A stretch of DNA of 64,000 bases, from the NCBI GenBank assembly GCA_017517845.1, contig JAFWXW010000009.1, forward strand, positions 1-64,000, read 5' to 3'. The position numbers and the translations under genes are program-made. The DNA comes from Paludibacteraceae bacterium (lineage in GTDB: Bacteria; Bacteroidota; Bacteroidia; Bacteroidales; Paludibacteraceae). How positions within the stretch are numbered: position 1 is the first letter of the stretch; each line of letters starts with the position of its first letter. Below, piece by piece: positions 51,861 through 61,912 of the stretch. The notes under the pieces were generated by a model. The model did no database searches, was not told the DNA's origin, and saw only the letters and a program-made list of their open reading frames with translations.

Positions 51861-53985
51861 GTACCCCGTCAACATTTTTTATTTTTTGAATGATACGCTC
51901 TAGACTTTTTACGTCTTTGACAGTGAGAACCAATTTACCATCAAAACTACCAGCATCGGAGTCTATGGAAATGGAACGCAAAGTTACCGAATTTTCTTTA
52001 GATATCAAAGAACTAATATTAGTTATGACACCTAAGTCGTCTCTACCAGAAACATATAAGGTACAAATACCCTGCTCATTAGACGATGCTTCCCATGCAG
52101 CGTTTACTATTCTATATCCAAATTTAGCCATCATTTGAGGAGCATTTGGACAATTTTTTCTGTGTATTCTAATACCTCCTGTTACACTAACAAATCCAAA
52201 AATCTCATCTCCATAAATAGGATTACAGCATTTAGCCATCGAGTATTGAACTCCCTTAGTCTCATTATTGATAATTAAAACATCGTCTTTGCCCAATTTA
52301 TCATTTCCTTTGTAAGATTCCGCACTAACATTTTCTACTGCAGGTTCTTCTTTTTTATCAAAGTTTAGGAAACTATCTTTAAAATCAAGTATGTCTATAT
52401 TTTCATTATTAATGTCTATATAGAGTTCAGAAATGGTTTTATATCCCAACTTTTTGGCAAGTCTAGAAAGTCTGGCTTCATCTGGTTCTATCTTCCAGTT
52501 TTTAAATCTTCTGAGAAGAATTTCTCTACCCATATTTGCTTCATGGGTCTCAGTTTCTTTAATAACTTGGCGGATTTTTTGTTTTGCTTTACTTGTGCAG
52601 ACAAGTTTTAACCAGTCGGCTCTAGGCTTTTGATTTGAAGATGTAATTACTTCTATTTGGTCACCATTTTTTAGTACGTATGAAATGGTAACATTCTTAT
52701 TTCCTAGTTTACCACCGATACATTTACTTCCTACATTGGTGTGTATTGCAAAAGCAAAATCTAGTAGGGTAGCCCCTTTGGGCAGTTTGTATAGGTCACC
52801 TTTGGGTGTGAAAACGAATACTTCTTCGTCATAGAGATTTAATTTGAATTCGTCCATATATTCCTCTGCTTTGAGGTCTGGATTTTCTAATACATCTCTA
52901 AGATTTTTTAGCCATGCGTCCATGGTGGCTTCACCTTGAATACCTTTGTATCTCCAGTGAGCTGCCATACCTTTTTCTGCTACTTCGTCCATTCTCTCTG
53001 TACGAATCTGCACTTCTACCCATTTGCCTTCTGGTCCCATAACTGTGGTATGAAGTGATTCATATCCGTTGGTTTTTGGAATAGAAAGCCAATCACGCAG
53101 ACGCTTAGGGTTTGGCTGATACATATCTGTTACCACAGAATAAACTTGCCAGCATTCTGCTTTTTCTTTTTCCAATTCACTATCTAGAATCACACGTATG
53201 GCAAACAAGTCATATATATTCTCAAAGGTGGTTTGTTGCTTCATCATCTTATTCCAGATGCTATATATAGACTTTGTCCTACCTTTTATAGTAAATTTTA
53301 AGCCTAATGAAGTGAGTTTTTCTTTGATAGGTGCAATGAATTTTTCTATATATAGGTCACGACCTTTTTTTGTTTCACTCAGTTTTCTTGCTATTTCTTT
53401 GTAAATATCTGGGAGAGTGTATTTTAAAGAAAGGTCTTCCATTTCTGTTTTTATCTTATAAAGACCCATACGGTGAGCGAGTGGGGCATATAAGAATGAA
53501 GTTTCTCTGGCTATATTTAGTTGAGCTTCTGGAGATTTTTGATGAAGAGTTCTCATATAATACAGTCTTTCTGAGAGCATTATAAAGATTACTCTAACAT
53601 CTTCTGCAAATGTCAAAAGTAGTTTCCTAAAGTTTTCTGTTTCCATGGTAGAAGTTTTCCCATATAGATTTTTTACACGGGTTAAACCATTTACCATAAC
53701 AAAAATTTCTTCGGAAAAATCAGTCTTTATAGATTCTAATTCATACCTATTATGTTTAATAAGTGGATATAACATCACTGTGCACAATGCTGCCTTATTT
53801 AGTCCTAACTCATTAATAGCTATGTGAGCAATGATTAATGCAGAATTAAAATCTTCTGCCAACTCATCACTATACTGTGCCTCACGATAAATCTTGAAAA
53901 GTTTATCTTTATATTCTATAGGTAGAAAGTTTCTACTTTCATTCCTCAGAATCTTATAATTACTGAACCACTTAGATGTTTTCAT
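51841..53985 (-). CDS. relA: RelA/SpoT family (p)ppGpp synthetase with degenerate hydrolase domain
   Basis: 714 residues. The layout is the usual long RSH: an HD-like domain (about 40-185), a synthetase domain (about 225-360), a TGS domain (about 390-455, VFTPKGDLYKLPKGATLLDFAFAIHT) and a C-terminal ACT domain. Synthetase motifs are intact (GRTKSIYSIWNKM, YESLHTTV, EVQIRTERMDEVAEKGMAAHW). In the HD domain the metal-binding pair is missing, since AALCTVMLYPLIKH replaces AALLHDVVED. The ADRLHNMRT motif is SERLYYMRT. It should therefore make but not degrade alarmone. Its last residues (VVRN) are supplied by a repeat. It overlaps the downstream-numbered lipoprotein gene by 4 bp. Confidence 0.88.
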   Translation of the reverse strand: MKTSKWFSNYKILRNESRNFLPIEYKDKLFKIYREAQYSDELAEDFNSALIIAHIAINELGLNKAALCTVMLYPLIKHNRYELESIKTDFSEEIFVMVNGLTRVKNLYGKTSTMETENFRKLLLTFAEDVRVIFIMLSERLYYMRTLHQKSPEAQLNIARETSFLYAPLAHRMGLYKIKTEMEDLSLKYTLPDIYKEIARKLSETKKGRDLYIEKFIAPIKEKLTSLGLKFTIKGRTKSIYSIWNKMMKQQTTFENIYDLFAIRVILDSELEKEKAECWQVYSVVTDMYQPNPKRLRDWLSIPKTNGYESLHTTVMGPEGKWVEVQIRTERMDEVAEKGMAAHWRYKGIQGEATMDAWLKNLRDVLENPDLKAEEYMDEFKLNLYDEEVFVFTPKGDLYKLPKGATLLDFAFAIHTNVGSKCIGGKLGNKNVTISYVLKNGDQIEVITSSNQKPRADWLKLVCTSKAKQKIRQVIKETETHEANMGREILLRRFKNWKIEPDEARLSRLAKKLGYKTISELYIDINNENIDILDFKDSFLNFDKKEEPAVENVSAESYKGNDKLGKDDVLIINNETKGVQYSMAKCCNPIYGDEIFGFVSVTGGIRIHRKNCPNAPQMMAKFGYRIVNAAWEASSNEQGICTLYVSGRDDLGVITNISSLISKENSVTLRSISIDSDAGSFDGKLVLTVKDVKSLERIIQKIKNVDGVHSVVRN

Positions 53986-54566
53986 TCTTGTGTAATTACT
54001 ATTTGGTAACTATTATTGGTTGATGCAATAGATGAATGTACAAAAGGCAAAAAGTCTTCGTAAAAATCTGTAGGGAAGAAATAATCTACACAGAATTTAG
54101 CCTTTTTGTCATCAAAATAAATTACCCTAATGAGTGTTTTATAATCATTTGACATGGTAATTTCTTCTACCCTAGGAAATTCATTAGATTTATATCTTCT
54201 CTTATCCACACTTTTCCAATAATTTTGTGAATTATAATTTTGTTTATAAAAATCTAGTTCATTTTCTGTTTTTTCGGTAGGAATATGCCTCATATCATAT
54301 ATTGAAATATTTGCATTGCTAAGCACCGTATCCACATAGAGTTTGGTTAAGATTCTATCAAATGGATTTGCCATTACACTAATGTTTGAAATAGAATCTA
54401 CAAAGTTTTGATTTACAGCTTTAAATCCCATTGGCATTCTGTATGAGATTTGTAAATCATTTAAGTTTGCTACTTCGGAGAGTAATCCTTCGTCCATTTC
54501 AAAGTCTCTGTTGCTAATACAAGATGTAAATAAGGCTAATGCCAATAATATTATTATATTTTTCAT
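53982..54566 (-). CDS. Hypothetical lipoprotein
   Basis: The 194-residue product has a lipoprotein signal (MKNIIILLALALFTSC) and no recognised domain. After the Cys it reads ISNRDFEMDEGLLSEVANL, slightly acidic; surface display is possible but not clear. The body looks like a mixed alpha/beta fold with aromatic pairs (NYWKSVDKRRYKSNEF, VDYFFPTDFYEDFLPF). It overlaps the relA/spoT and murF-alr genes by 4 bp each, so it shares their transcript. Confidence 0.7.
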   Translation of the reverse strand: MKNIIILLALALFTSCISNRDFEMDEGLLSEVANLNDLQISYRMPMGFKAVNQNFVDSISNISVMANPFDRILTKLYVDTVLSNANISIYDMRHIPTEKTENELDFYKQNYNSQNYWKSVDKRRYKSNEFPRVEEITMSNDYKTLIRVIYFDDKKAKFCVDYFFPTDFYEDFLPFVHSSIASTNNSYQIVITQE

Positions 54567-57037
54567 TCTTGATAATATATGCGTTTTACACGTTTAGAAA
54601 TGCTTGTCAATATTTCGTATGGAATGGTGTTTGTTTTTTCTGCAAGGCAAGAAATACTTGGCTCGTTGCCAAAAACAGTTACCATATCACCTTCATTTAC
54701 ATTAGGAATATCTGTTATATCTATCATGCACACGTCCATGCAAATATTTCCTACAAATGGGGCTTTCATATTGTTTACTAGAACATAACCATTACCACGA
54801 CCAAAGGCTCTACTTAATCCATCTGCATAGCCAATAGGAATTGCTGCTATTCTAGTTTTCTTATTTAATATTCCTTTTCTATTGTAACCTACAGTTTCTG
54901 TTTCGTCTAGTTCTTTTATTTGTAAAATACGTGTTTTAAGTGTTGCCACAGGGCGAATAGGGGAGTTTTTGTCTATTCCTATTCCATAAAGTCCAATGCC
55001 CATTCTCACCATGTCCATTTGATATTCAGGAAATCTTTGTATTCCAGATGTGTTGAGAATATGGCGTAGAAACTTGATATTTAGTCTGTTTTGTAATTTG
55101 TTTGTGATTTCTTGGAATGTTTGAATCTGTTTAAGTGTAAATTCATCTTCGGCAGCATCTTCTGATGCTACTAAGTGTGAAAATGCAGATTCCACTTTTA
55201 GGCTTTTATTTTTACTTAAAAACTCTATTAATTCATCTATTTCTTTTGCTTCAAAACCAAGTCTATGCATTCCAGTGTCTATCTTTAGATGGATAGGGAA
55301 GTTGCTTATTCCTTCCTTTTCTGTGTATTGAGCAAAACTTTTAAGGATTTTGAAACTATAAATCTCTGGCTCCAATCTATATTTGATTAGTAAATCAAAG
55401 GTGTTGAGTTCTGGATTCATAATGATTACAGGAGTTTTAATTCCTGCTTTTCTTAGTTCCACGCCTTCGTCCGCTACAGCTACACCAAAGTAGTCACAGT
55501 TGTAGTGGCTAAGCGTTTGGCCTACAGCCAATGCTCCACATCCGTATGCATCTGCCTTTATCATTGCCACTGCTTTGGTCTCTTGTTTTAAGAAAGACCT
55601 AAGGTGCTTGAAGTTATCTACTAGTGCAGAGAGGTTTATTTCCATTATAGTTTCGTGGCTTTTGGCTGATAGATAATTAGTTATCTTTTCAAACTCAAAT
55701 TTTCTAGCACCTTTTATAAGGATAATTTCATTGGTAAATGTGGGTTGAGCATTAATTAAATCTATGGTTCTATCAAAAAATGTACTTCCTTCTGGAAATA
55801 GATTCTTATAGTTACTAATTTCACCTATACCTATAAAACGATTAATCCCTTTTTCTTTAATTAGGTCTGCCACTGCCGAATATAAACTCTTATTGTCTGT
55901 TCCTGTTTGGATAATATCAGACAAAATGAGAGTTTTACTTAATGTGGTATTTTTACTTTGTGAATTTAAAAAATCCATTGCAATGGCAAGTCCACCCAAA
56001 TCTGAATTGTACGAGTCATTAATTAGTGTACAATTATTGATACCTTGTTTGAGTTCTAGACGCATTGCCACAGGCTCTAATGATTCTGTGTTTAGGTCAC
56101 TTATACTCAAAAATACACAGCAGATAATAGCATTTAAAGCATTTTCTATAGAGGCATCGTCTGTAAATGGAATAGTATATTCGTAATATCTGTTATTATA
56201 TTCAAATTTAACTTTAGTCTTGGTGTCTAATGTTTCTTTTTTTACATTTATAACAGCATTTTCGTCATCTATTCCCCATGTAATTAGCTGTGTAAGTTTT
56301 TTTGTAAAGTATTTTTCTATGCCATATTTACTAGGACAGATTACCGTGTCTGCGGGGTAAAATAGTTTGATTTTTTCTTCTATTTTTTCTTCTAGTGAGT
56401 GAAAACCTGCCTGATGTGCATGACCTATATTGGTTATAATTCCAATTTTGGGTTTAATAATCATGGCTAGATGTTCCATTTCGCCTGTTTGTGAAATACC
56501 AGCTTCAAAAATTCCTAGATTATGATTCTCATTTAGATTTAGAACAGAAAGTGGTACTCCTATCTGAGAATTATAACTTTTGGGTGAACGACAACAGTTA
56601 AATTTGTCTTTCAGAAGCATATATAGCCATTCTTTCACTATAGTTTTTCCATTACTTCCTGTTACACCAATAATAGGGAAACGGAAAAGTTCTGCTTGTG
56701 AAGTGAAATTATCTCTATGAAACATTGCCAATGCTTGTAATGCCTTCAGAGTGTCGTTTACCAAAAAGAAATTGGCATTGTATGTGTGGTATTTTTCGTC
56801 CCAAATGGAGATTAAGAAGTTTTTTACTCCTTGTTTATATAAATCTTCTACATATTTATGACCACTACCAGTGTTTGTTTCAAGTGCTACAAATAGGGTA
56901 GTGTCCATAAAAGATACCTGCCTACTATCTGTTAAGCAGTGTTCTATTATGCATTCTGGCAATTTAATAATGGACTTGTTAGTAATAAAATTATTGGAGT
57001 CCAATATGTTTTTTATCTCGTTTACTGAATATCTCAT
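54563..57037 (-). CDS. murF-alr: Fused UDP-MurNAc-tripeptide:D-Ala-D-Ala ligase / alanine racemase
   Basis: The 824-residue bifunctional enzyme makes D-alanine and adds D-Ala-D-Ala to the peptidoglycan precursor. MurF occupies about 1-450: the ATP-binding VTGSNGKTIVKEW is near residue 125 and NIGHAHQAGFHS near 215. Alanine racemase occupies about 465-824: the PLP lysine is in AVAMIKADAYGCGA (near 493), with KIDTGMHRLGF, RMGIGLYGIG and the second active-site tyrosine in ETVGYNRKG. The fusion is well known in Bacteroidota. It overlaps the genes on each side by 4 bp. Confidence 0.95.
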   Translation of the reverse strand: MRYSVNEIKNILDSNNFITNKSIIKLPECIIEHCLTDSRQVSFMDTTLFVALETNTGSGHKYVEDLYKQGVKNFLISIWDEKYHTYNANFFLVNDTLKALQALAMFHRDNFTSQAELFRFPIIGVTGSNGKTIVKEWLYMLLKDKFNCCRSPKSYNSQIGVPLSVLNLNENHNLGIFEAGISQTGEMEHLAMIIKPKIGIITNIGHAHQAGFHSLEEKIEEKIKLFYPADTVICPSKYGIEKYFTKKLTQLITWGIDDENAVINVKKETLDTKTKVKFEYNNRYYEYTIPFTDDASIENALNAIICCVFLSISDLNTESLEPVAMRLELKQGINNCTLINDSYNSDLGGLAIAMDFLNSQSKNTTLSKTLILSDIIQTGTDNKSLYSAVADLIKEKGINRFIGIGEISNYKNLFPEGSTFFDRTIDLINAQPTFTNEIILIKGARKFEFEKITNYLSAKSHETIMEINLSALVDNFKHLRSFLKQETKAVAMIKADAYGCGALAVGQTLSHYNCDYFGVAVADEGVELRKAGIKTPVIIMNPELNTFDLLIKYRLEPEIYSFKILKSFAQYTEKEGISNFPIHLKIDTGMHRLGFEAKEIDELIEFLSKNKSLKVESAFSHLVASEDAAEDEFTLKQIQTFQEITNKLQNRLNIKFLRHILNTSGIQRFPEYQMDMVRMGIGLYGIGIDKNSPIRPVATLKTRILQIKELDETETVGYNRKGILNKKTRIAAIPIGYADGLSRAFGRGNGYVLVNNMKAPFVGNICMDVCMIDITDIPNVNEGDMVTVFGNEPSISCLAEKTNTIPYEILTSISKRVKRIYYQE

Positions 57038-57738
57038 TTAGATTTTTCTTTTAATTTGTCTGATAGAATATCTTCAAATGGCAATCCTGTTAGTTTAGTA
57101 ATACTTTTGAAAATATAATAAAGTGCCACAAACATTACTGCTGTACTTGGAAGTGCTATCACTGGGTAACTCAATGCAGTAAGAGTGCCTAATTCTTCAT
57201 TGAATGCTGCAGTGCCTGCAGGTGAAACCACAATATATTTGGTTAAAAAGAAATTTAAAACAGCAGAAAGCAGAAAAGAACCTGCTATCATAAAAGTAGA
57301 TTTCACAAGCATTTTATCTACTTCAAATAGGTTGTCGTTTTCTCTTAATTTCTTATCAATTAGTTTTAAATCAAGTAATTCTTCATTGAAAAGAAGTTTT
57401 TTGACTAGTGGGTATGGAGTTTTTAGTGAGACTATCACTGCAATGCCTATAAGAAGTGGTACAGCAGCTTCTTTTACTGCTAACCATTCTGTTGGAAACT
57501 CAAATACTCCTATTATTCCTGTCAAAAATATACTTACAAACCCTAATATGGCTATAAAACCTGTTTCTTTCCTTACTATTAAATTGTATATTGCATAGAC
57601 GATAGGAAATGAAAGTGCTACTAAAAATCCAGGAATTACTCCTAAATATTCTTCTGTACTAAATTTGGAAAGTATAACAGCTGGTATGATTATGCTAACC
57701 AATAAACTTACTAGTGGTTGTTCTTTTTTATTTTCCAC
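57034..57738 (-). CDS. Integral membrane protein (VC0807-like)
   Basis: 234 residues with about six hydrophobic segments (LLVSIIIPAVIL, VIPGFLVALSFPIVYAIYNLIV, FIAILGFVSIFLTGIIGVF and others). It resembles the VC0807-type integral membrane family, which has no known function. A short positive C-terminal tail (LSDKLKEKSK) faces the cytoplasm by the positive-inside rule. It overlaps murF-alr by 4 bp. Confidence 0.65.
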   Translation of the reverse strand: MENKKEQPLVSLLVSIIIPAVILSKFSTEEYLGVIPGFLVALSFPIVYAIYNLIVRKETGFIAILGFVSIFLTGIIGVFEFPTEWLAVKEAAVPLLIGIAVIVSLKTPYPLVKKLLFNEELLDLKLIDKKLRENDNLFEVDKMLVKSTFMIAGSFLLSAVLNFFLTKYIVVSPAGTAAFNEELGTLTALSYPVIALPSTAVMFVALYYIFKSITKLTGLPFEDILSDKLKEKSK

Positions 57739-57742
57739 GTTT

Positions 57743-58663
57743 TTATTTTTTATATTTTATTATCCAGTTTTCTTTATCTCTTTTTATTTTTTCTAATAGG
57801 GATAGATATTGTTCACTATTAGGATTTGAAGGTCTGTGTTTTTCTGTCTTAATTATTTTTTCATATTCTTTAATTCCATCTATGGTTTTATCAGAGAAAT
57901 ATGTATCAGAAAATCTTTGCCAAATGTAATTTACTGCTAGAGCAGTGGGGTGAGCCATATCATCTGCAAAAAATCTATAATCTCTTAGCTCATCAAGCAT
58001 GATTTCGTATGAAGGAAAATATTCACAATTATCATATTCTGATATGAGTTTATCTACTGCTAGTAATAATCTGCTTTTGCTCAATTGGTTTTCGTGTGCT
58101 CCGTCTTTTAAATGACGAACTGGGCTCACAGTAAATATTATGCGTGCAGAAGTTTCACAAATTGGTCTTAGGATATTTATAATTTCTTCTACATCCATAA
58201 ATCTGCGAGTGAAATCACTTGCCAAACTATGATGACAGTTTGCTACAATATTCCCTGTTTCATTTAACTCATACACCCAACTTGTTCCCAATGTGATTAT
58301 AATGACTGGGTTTGTAGAGTTTAGAATTTCATTGGCTGTGCCAATAGTATTATTCATTTGCCCTAGGGCAATGTCTTTGTCAGCATTTGAATAACTGCTA
58401 TGAAAAGAATAACTATTCCACAATCCTTTTTGAAAAAATAGGTCTTCTGCATTTATTTTACTGCATTCTTTGATGAGTTTAAATGAATTGGATACAGAGT
58501 ACGGGTTATAAATGGCTCCGAATGGGTGCATTGCTTCAAATCCGCCTTCTGCAAATTTCACTTGCATATTTTGTGCGAAGCATGAACCTAAAAGAAGAAT
58601 CTTTTGATTATGATTAATCTTTGTGGGAGATTTTTCTATTTGTACTTCTGTTCTGAAATTCAT
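57743..58663 (-). CDS. GSCFA domain protein
   Basis: The 306-residue protein is of the GSCFA family, named for its N-terminal motif, here LLGSCFAQNMQVKFAEGGF (about 27-45). The family has an SGNH-hydrolase-like fold: the serine is within GSCFA, the second block is IITLGTSWVYE (about 126) and the Asp-x-x-His pair lies in ADDMAHPTALAVNYIW (about 255). A role as acyl- or sugar-ester hydrolase is likely, but the substrate is unknown. It shares its start base with the OmpA gene's end. Confidence 0.85.
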   Translation of the reverse strand: MNFRTEVQIEKSPTKINHNQKILLLGSCFAQNMQVKFAEGGFEAMHPFGAIYNPYSVSNSFKLIKECSKINAEDLFFQKGLWNSYSFHSSYSNADKDIALGQMNNTIGTANEILNSTNPVIIITLGTSWVYELNETGNIVANCHHSLASDFTRRFMDVEEIINILRPICETSARIIFTVSPVRHLKDGAHENQLSKSRLLLAVDKLISEYDNCEYFPSYEIMLDELRDYRFFADDMAHPTALAVNYIWQRFSDTYFSDKTIDGIKEYEKIIKTEKHRPSNPNSEQYLSLLEKIKRDKENWIIKYKK

Positions 58664-59628
58664 TATTCAAATATTTTTAATAACTCATCTAGGTTTGGAG
58701 TTAAAATAATTTCTATACGGCGGTTTGCTTGGCGTGCTTCTTTTGTATTAGCAGTGTCCACTGGGCAATATTCGCTTCTTCCGCTAGCACTCACTTTGGT
58801 AGGGTCTATTTCTTCATTTTCTAATAATAGTCTAACTATAGATGTGGCACGTTTTACACTTAAATCCCAGTTGTCTAACACATTGCCGTTTCCAGAGAAT
58901 GGAACATTGTCTGTGTGTCCTTCTACCACTATATCCACATCTTTTGTAGAAGAAAGAACCTTGGAAAGTTCTCTAATCGCTTTTGCTCCTTTTGCATCAA
59001 CCACCCATCTGCCAGATTGGAAAAGAAGTTTTTCGTCCATAGAAACATACACTTTACCTCCCTTTGAACTCACTTTTAATCCTTCTGACTCGTATGGAGC
59101 AAGTGCCTTCATTACTTTATCTTTTAGAGAATTTAGGTGATTGTCTCTTTCTTCTAACAGTTTGGTAAGTTCTGTAATTTTGGCATTTCTAGCTTCTAAC
59201 TCGCCTTGTTGGTCTTTGAGTGCTCTCTCTGCTTTAAATAATGCATCTTCACGTTGGATTAGTTCAGATTGAAGTGCATTAATTTCTTCTAGCATAGATT
59301 GTATTTCGTCTTTTGATTTTGCACTTTGGAGTTTGTCTAGAAGGTTTAGATTTTGTTCTTGCATTTTATTGCAATCTGCTATTACGCGTTGCAATTCTCT
59401 AGAAAGTTTTGTAGTATCTTCTTCCATCAACTCTTTTTCTTGTTTCATTTTAGAAACAAGATTTTCTAGGTCTTTTATCTTAGAATTGGCTTTATTAAGA
59501 TTTTTGTCGCATTCTTTGGATTGTTCGTATAAGCGTGCTTCGCTTTCAACAACTTCATTATATTTTGCTTGTGTTACACAAGAAGAGGCTAATATGCCTG
59601 CACAGAATAAATAAATTAATTTTTTCAT
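58663..59628 (-). CDS. OmpA family protein with long coiled coil
   Basis: The 321-residue envelope protein has a lipoprotein signal (MKKLIYLFCAGILASSC). A coiled coil runs from about 20 to 180, rich in Glu/Lys/Leu heptads (KDLENLVSKMKQEKELMEED). The C-terminal OmpA peptidoglycan-binding domain spans about 195-321 (DIVVEGHTDNVPFSG, NWDLSVKRATSIVRLL, ASGRSEYCP, ANRRIEIILTP). It should link the outer membrane to peptidoglycan. It is first in the operon that runs down to relA/spoT; its upstream spacer carries a TTAGGAG array. Confidence 0.88.
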   Translation of the reverse strand: MKKLIYLFCAGILASSCVTQAKYNEVVESEARLYEQSKECDKNLNKANSKIKDLENLVSKMKQEKELMEEDTTKLSRELQRVIADCNKMQEQNLNLLDKLQSAKSKDEIQSMLEEINALQSELIQREDALFKAERALKDQQGELEARNAKITELTKLLEERDNHLNSLKDKVMKALAPYESEGLKVSSKGGKVYVSMDEKLLFQSGRWVVDAKGAKAIRELSKVLSSTKDVDIVVEGHTDNVPFSGNGNVLDNWDLSVKRATSIVRLLLENEEIDPTKVSASGRSEYCPVDTANTKEARQANRRIEIILTPNLDELLKIFE

Positions 59629-59659
59629 TTTATAGAATTTATATTTAATTTTCTTTTAA

Positions 59660-59687
59660 CTCCTAACTCCTAACTCCTAACTCCTAA
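59660..59687. repeat. Tandem TTAGGAG array, four copies (inverted), between divergent ompA-like and dxs
   Basis: Read on the plus strand as CTCCTAA x4. Confidence 0.9.
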
Positions 59688-59779
59688 CTAATAATAGGTA
59701 AACCTTACAAAATTAATCAAACAATCAGAAAATATCAATTAATAATATACTAATTTATGTTATTTAAGAATTAATTGTG

Positions 59780-59787
59780 TATTTTTG
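59780..59787 (+). promoter_or_regulatory. Probable dxs -7 element
   Basis: TATTTTTG, 20 bp before the ATG; the -33 TTG is not clear. Confidence 0.4.
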
Positions 59788-59807
59788 TACTCAAATGTAT
59801 TATTTAT

Positions 59808-61697
59808 ATGGCAGATAAATATCCAATATTATCCACTATTAATTTTCCATCAGACCTAAGAAAGTTGGATAAGAAGCAGTTAAAGCCTCTATGCAAAGAG
59901 TTGAGGACTTTTATAATAGAAGAATTGGCAAATAATCCAGGACATTTGGCTTCTAGTTTGGGGGTGGTGGAGCTTACTGTGGCTTTACATTATGTTTTTG
60001 ATACTCCAGAGGATCGTATTGTTTGGGACGTAGGTCATCAAGCATACGGTCACAAAATATTAACAGGTCGTCGAGAAAAATTCTCTACCAATAGAAAATT
60101 TAAAGGACTTTCTGGTTTTCCTTCTCCCAAAGAAAGTGAATATGATGCTTTTGTAGCTGGTCATGCTTCAAATTCTATTTCTGCAGCATTGGGAATGGCT
60201 ATTGGAAGTGAAAAATTAGATTCTGATAGAAAAGTGGTTGCTGTGATAGGGGACGGTTCTATGACTGGCGGATTGGCATTTGAGGGACTGAATAATGTTT
60301 GTGTAAATCCTAACAACCTGCTTGTTATTCTTAACGATAACAATATGGCTATTGATAATGCTGTGGGTGGTTTAAGTGAGTATCTCACAGATATTACATC
60401 TTCTGCTTTTTATAATAAATGGCGTTTTAGATGCTATCATTTCTTAAAGAAAATAGGTTTAATGAAAACTTCCACCAGAAACAGAATGGTGAGAATGGGT
60501 AATCACATTAAAACTGCTTTGACAGGTGGGTCAAATATATTTGAGGGATTGAATATCAGATATTTCGGTCAATTAGATGGTCATAATATAGACCAACTAG
60601 TAAAGGTATTAACTGATATTAAAAATTTCCAAGGACCTCGTGTTCTTCATATAAAAACTACAAAGGGAAAAGGATTTGCTCCAGCAGAAAATTCTGCAAC
60701 AGTTTGGCATGCTCCTGGTCTTTATAACCCAGAAACAGGCGAAAGGATAAAAAGTAAATCTACAGATGCAGACCTTTATCAAGATGTCTTTGGTCAAACT
60801 CTTTTGGATTTGGCAGAGGTTAATAAAAACATTGTAGGTGTTACTCCTGCCATGCCTACAGGCTGTTCTATGAATATAATGATGCAAAAAATGCCAGATA
60901 GAGTGTTTGATGTGGGTATTGCAGAAGCTCATGCTGTGACATTCTCTGCTGGTATGGCAAAAGAGGGTTTAATGCCTTTTTGTAATATTTATTCTTCATT
61001 TATGCAGCGTGCATACGACCAAATCATTCATGATGTGGCACTTCAAAACTTAAATATGGTGCTTTGCTTGGATAGAGCAGGTCTAGTGGGGGCAGATGGT
61101 CCTACACACCATGGTGCATTTGATATGGCATATTTACGTTGTATTCCAAATCTTACTATAGCATCTCCTCTCAATGAGTTGGAACTTAGAAACCTTATGT
61201 TTACAGCTCAGTTGGAGGGAAAAGGAACATTTGTGCTTAGATATCCTCGTGGTGCTGGGGAAGGTGTGGCTTGGAAAGATGTTCCTATGCAGGAAATTCC
61301 TGTTGGCAAGGGACAAGTGTTGAAACAAGGCTCTAAAGTGGCAGTTTTAACCATTGGACCAATAGGAAACACTGTAATGAAGGCAGTGGAAACTCTTGGT
61401 GCAGATGCTAGTAAGGTAGGCGTTTATGATATGCGTTTCTTAAAACCTCTAGATACAGAATTACTAGATGAAATATTTAAGAAATATAAAACTATAGTTA
61501 CTGTAGAAGATGGTTCATTACGAGGTGGTTTTGGCTCTGCTGTGCTTGAGTATATGGCAGATAGTGGTGTGGCTCTTCCTGTGAAACGCATCGGTATTCC
61601 AGACAATTTTATCGAGCATGGTTCTCCAGCCGAACTTTACCACATGCTTGGCATGGACTCTAGTGGTATAACTAGTGTGTTAAGACAGTATGTATAA
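59808..61697 (+). CDS. dxs: 1-deoxy-D-xylulose-5-phosphate synthase
   Basis: First step of the MEP isoprenoid pathway, also feeding PLP and thiamine synthesis: pyruvate and glyceraldehyde-3-phosphate form DXP. ATG 59808 ([20 protein letters not shown]) is preferred to the upstream in-frame start, which would add [11 protein letters not shown]. It has 629 residues. The ThDP site [16 protein letters not shown] and [13 protein letters not shown] (about 145-195) and the transketolase-type [18 protein letters not shown] (about 425) are present. pdxA, which needs DXP for PLP, is elsewhere in the window. A composite repeat starts at its stop. Confidence 0.96.
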   Translation: MADKYPILSTINFPSDLRKLDKKQLKPLCKELRTFIIEELANNPGHLASSLGVVELTVALHYVFDTPEDRIVWDVGHQAYGHKILTGRREKFSTNRKFKGLSGFPSPKESEYDAFVAGHASNSISAALGMAIGSEKLDSDRKVVAVIGDGSMTGGLAFEGLNNVCVNPNNLLVILNDNNMAIDNAVGGLSEYLTDITSSAFYNKWRFRCYHFLKKIGLMKTSTRNRMVRMGNHIKTALTGGSNIFEGLNIRYFGQLDGHNIDQLVKVLTDIKNFQGPRVLHIKTTKGKGFAPAENSATVWHAPGLYNPETGERIKSKSTDADLYQDVFGQTLLDLAEVNKNIVGVTPAMPTGCSMNIMMQKMPDRVFDVGIAEAHAVTFSAGMAKEGLMPFCNIYSSFMQRAYDQIIHDVALQNLNMVLCLDRAGLVGADGPTHHGAFDMAYLRCIPNLTIASPLNELELRNLMFTAQLEGKGTFVLRYPRGAGEGVAWKDVPMQEIPVGKGQVLKQGSKVAVLTIGPIGNTVMKAVETLGADASKVGVYDMRFLKPLDTELLDEIFKKYKTIVTVEDGSLRGGFGSAVLEYMADSGVALPVKRIGIPDNFIEHGSPAELYHMLGMDSSGITSVLRQYV

Positions 61698-61698
61698 T

Positions 61699-61830
61699 AA
61701 GTTAGGAGTGAGGAGTTAGGAGTTAGGAATTAATGTGCAAACGAGAGCAGAGTCAAACTTGTTTGAACTATGCCGAGTGCAGCCATTAATCGCCGTTAGG
61801 CAATTAGGAGTGTGAAGTTAGGAGTTAAAG
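61699..61830 (+). repeat. Composite intergenic repeat, copy 6 (after dxs)
   Basis: GTTAGGAGTGAGGAGTTAGG units follow the TAA stop. The tail then reads TGTGCAAACGAGAGCAGAGTC, AAACTTGTTTGAACTATGCCGAGTGCAGCC and ATTAATCGCCGTTAGGC. More TTAGGAG units close the element. Confidence 0.88.
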
Positions 61831-61845
61831 GATAAATGTGTGTAG

Positions 61846-61865
61846 GGACAATGCGTGCATTGTCC
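61846..61865. repeat. Palindrome GGACAATGC-GT-GCATTGTCC, copy 4
   Basis: Same design as copies 1 and 3; the C-G pair at position 6 is replaced by A-T in both arms, so the inverted repeat is preserved. Confidence 0.85.
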
Positions 61866-61912
61866 GTTTGTTATAACCCGCATTTCCACTACATACGTCT
61901 AAAAATATTTAC

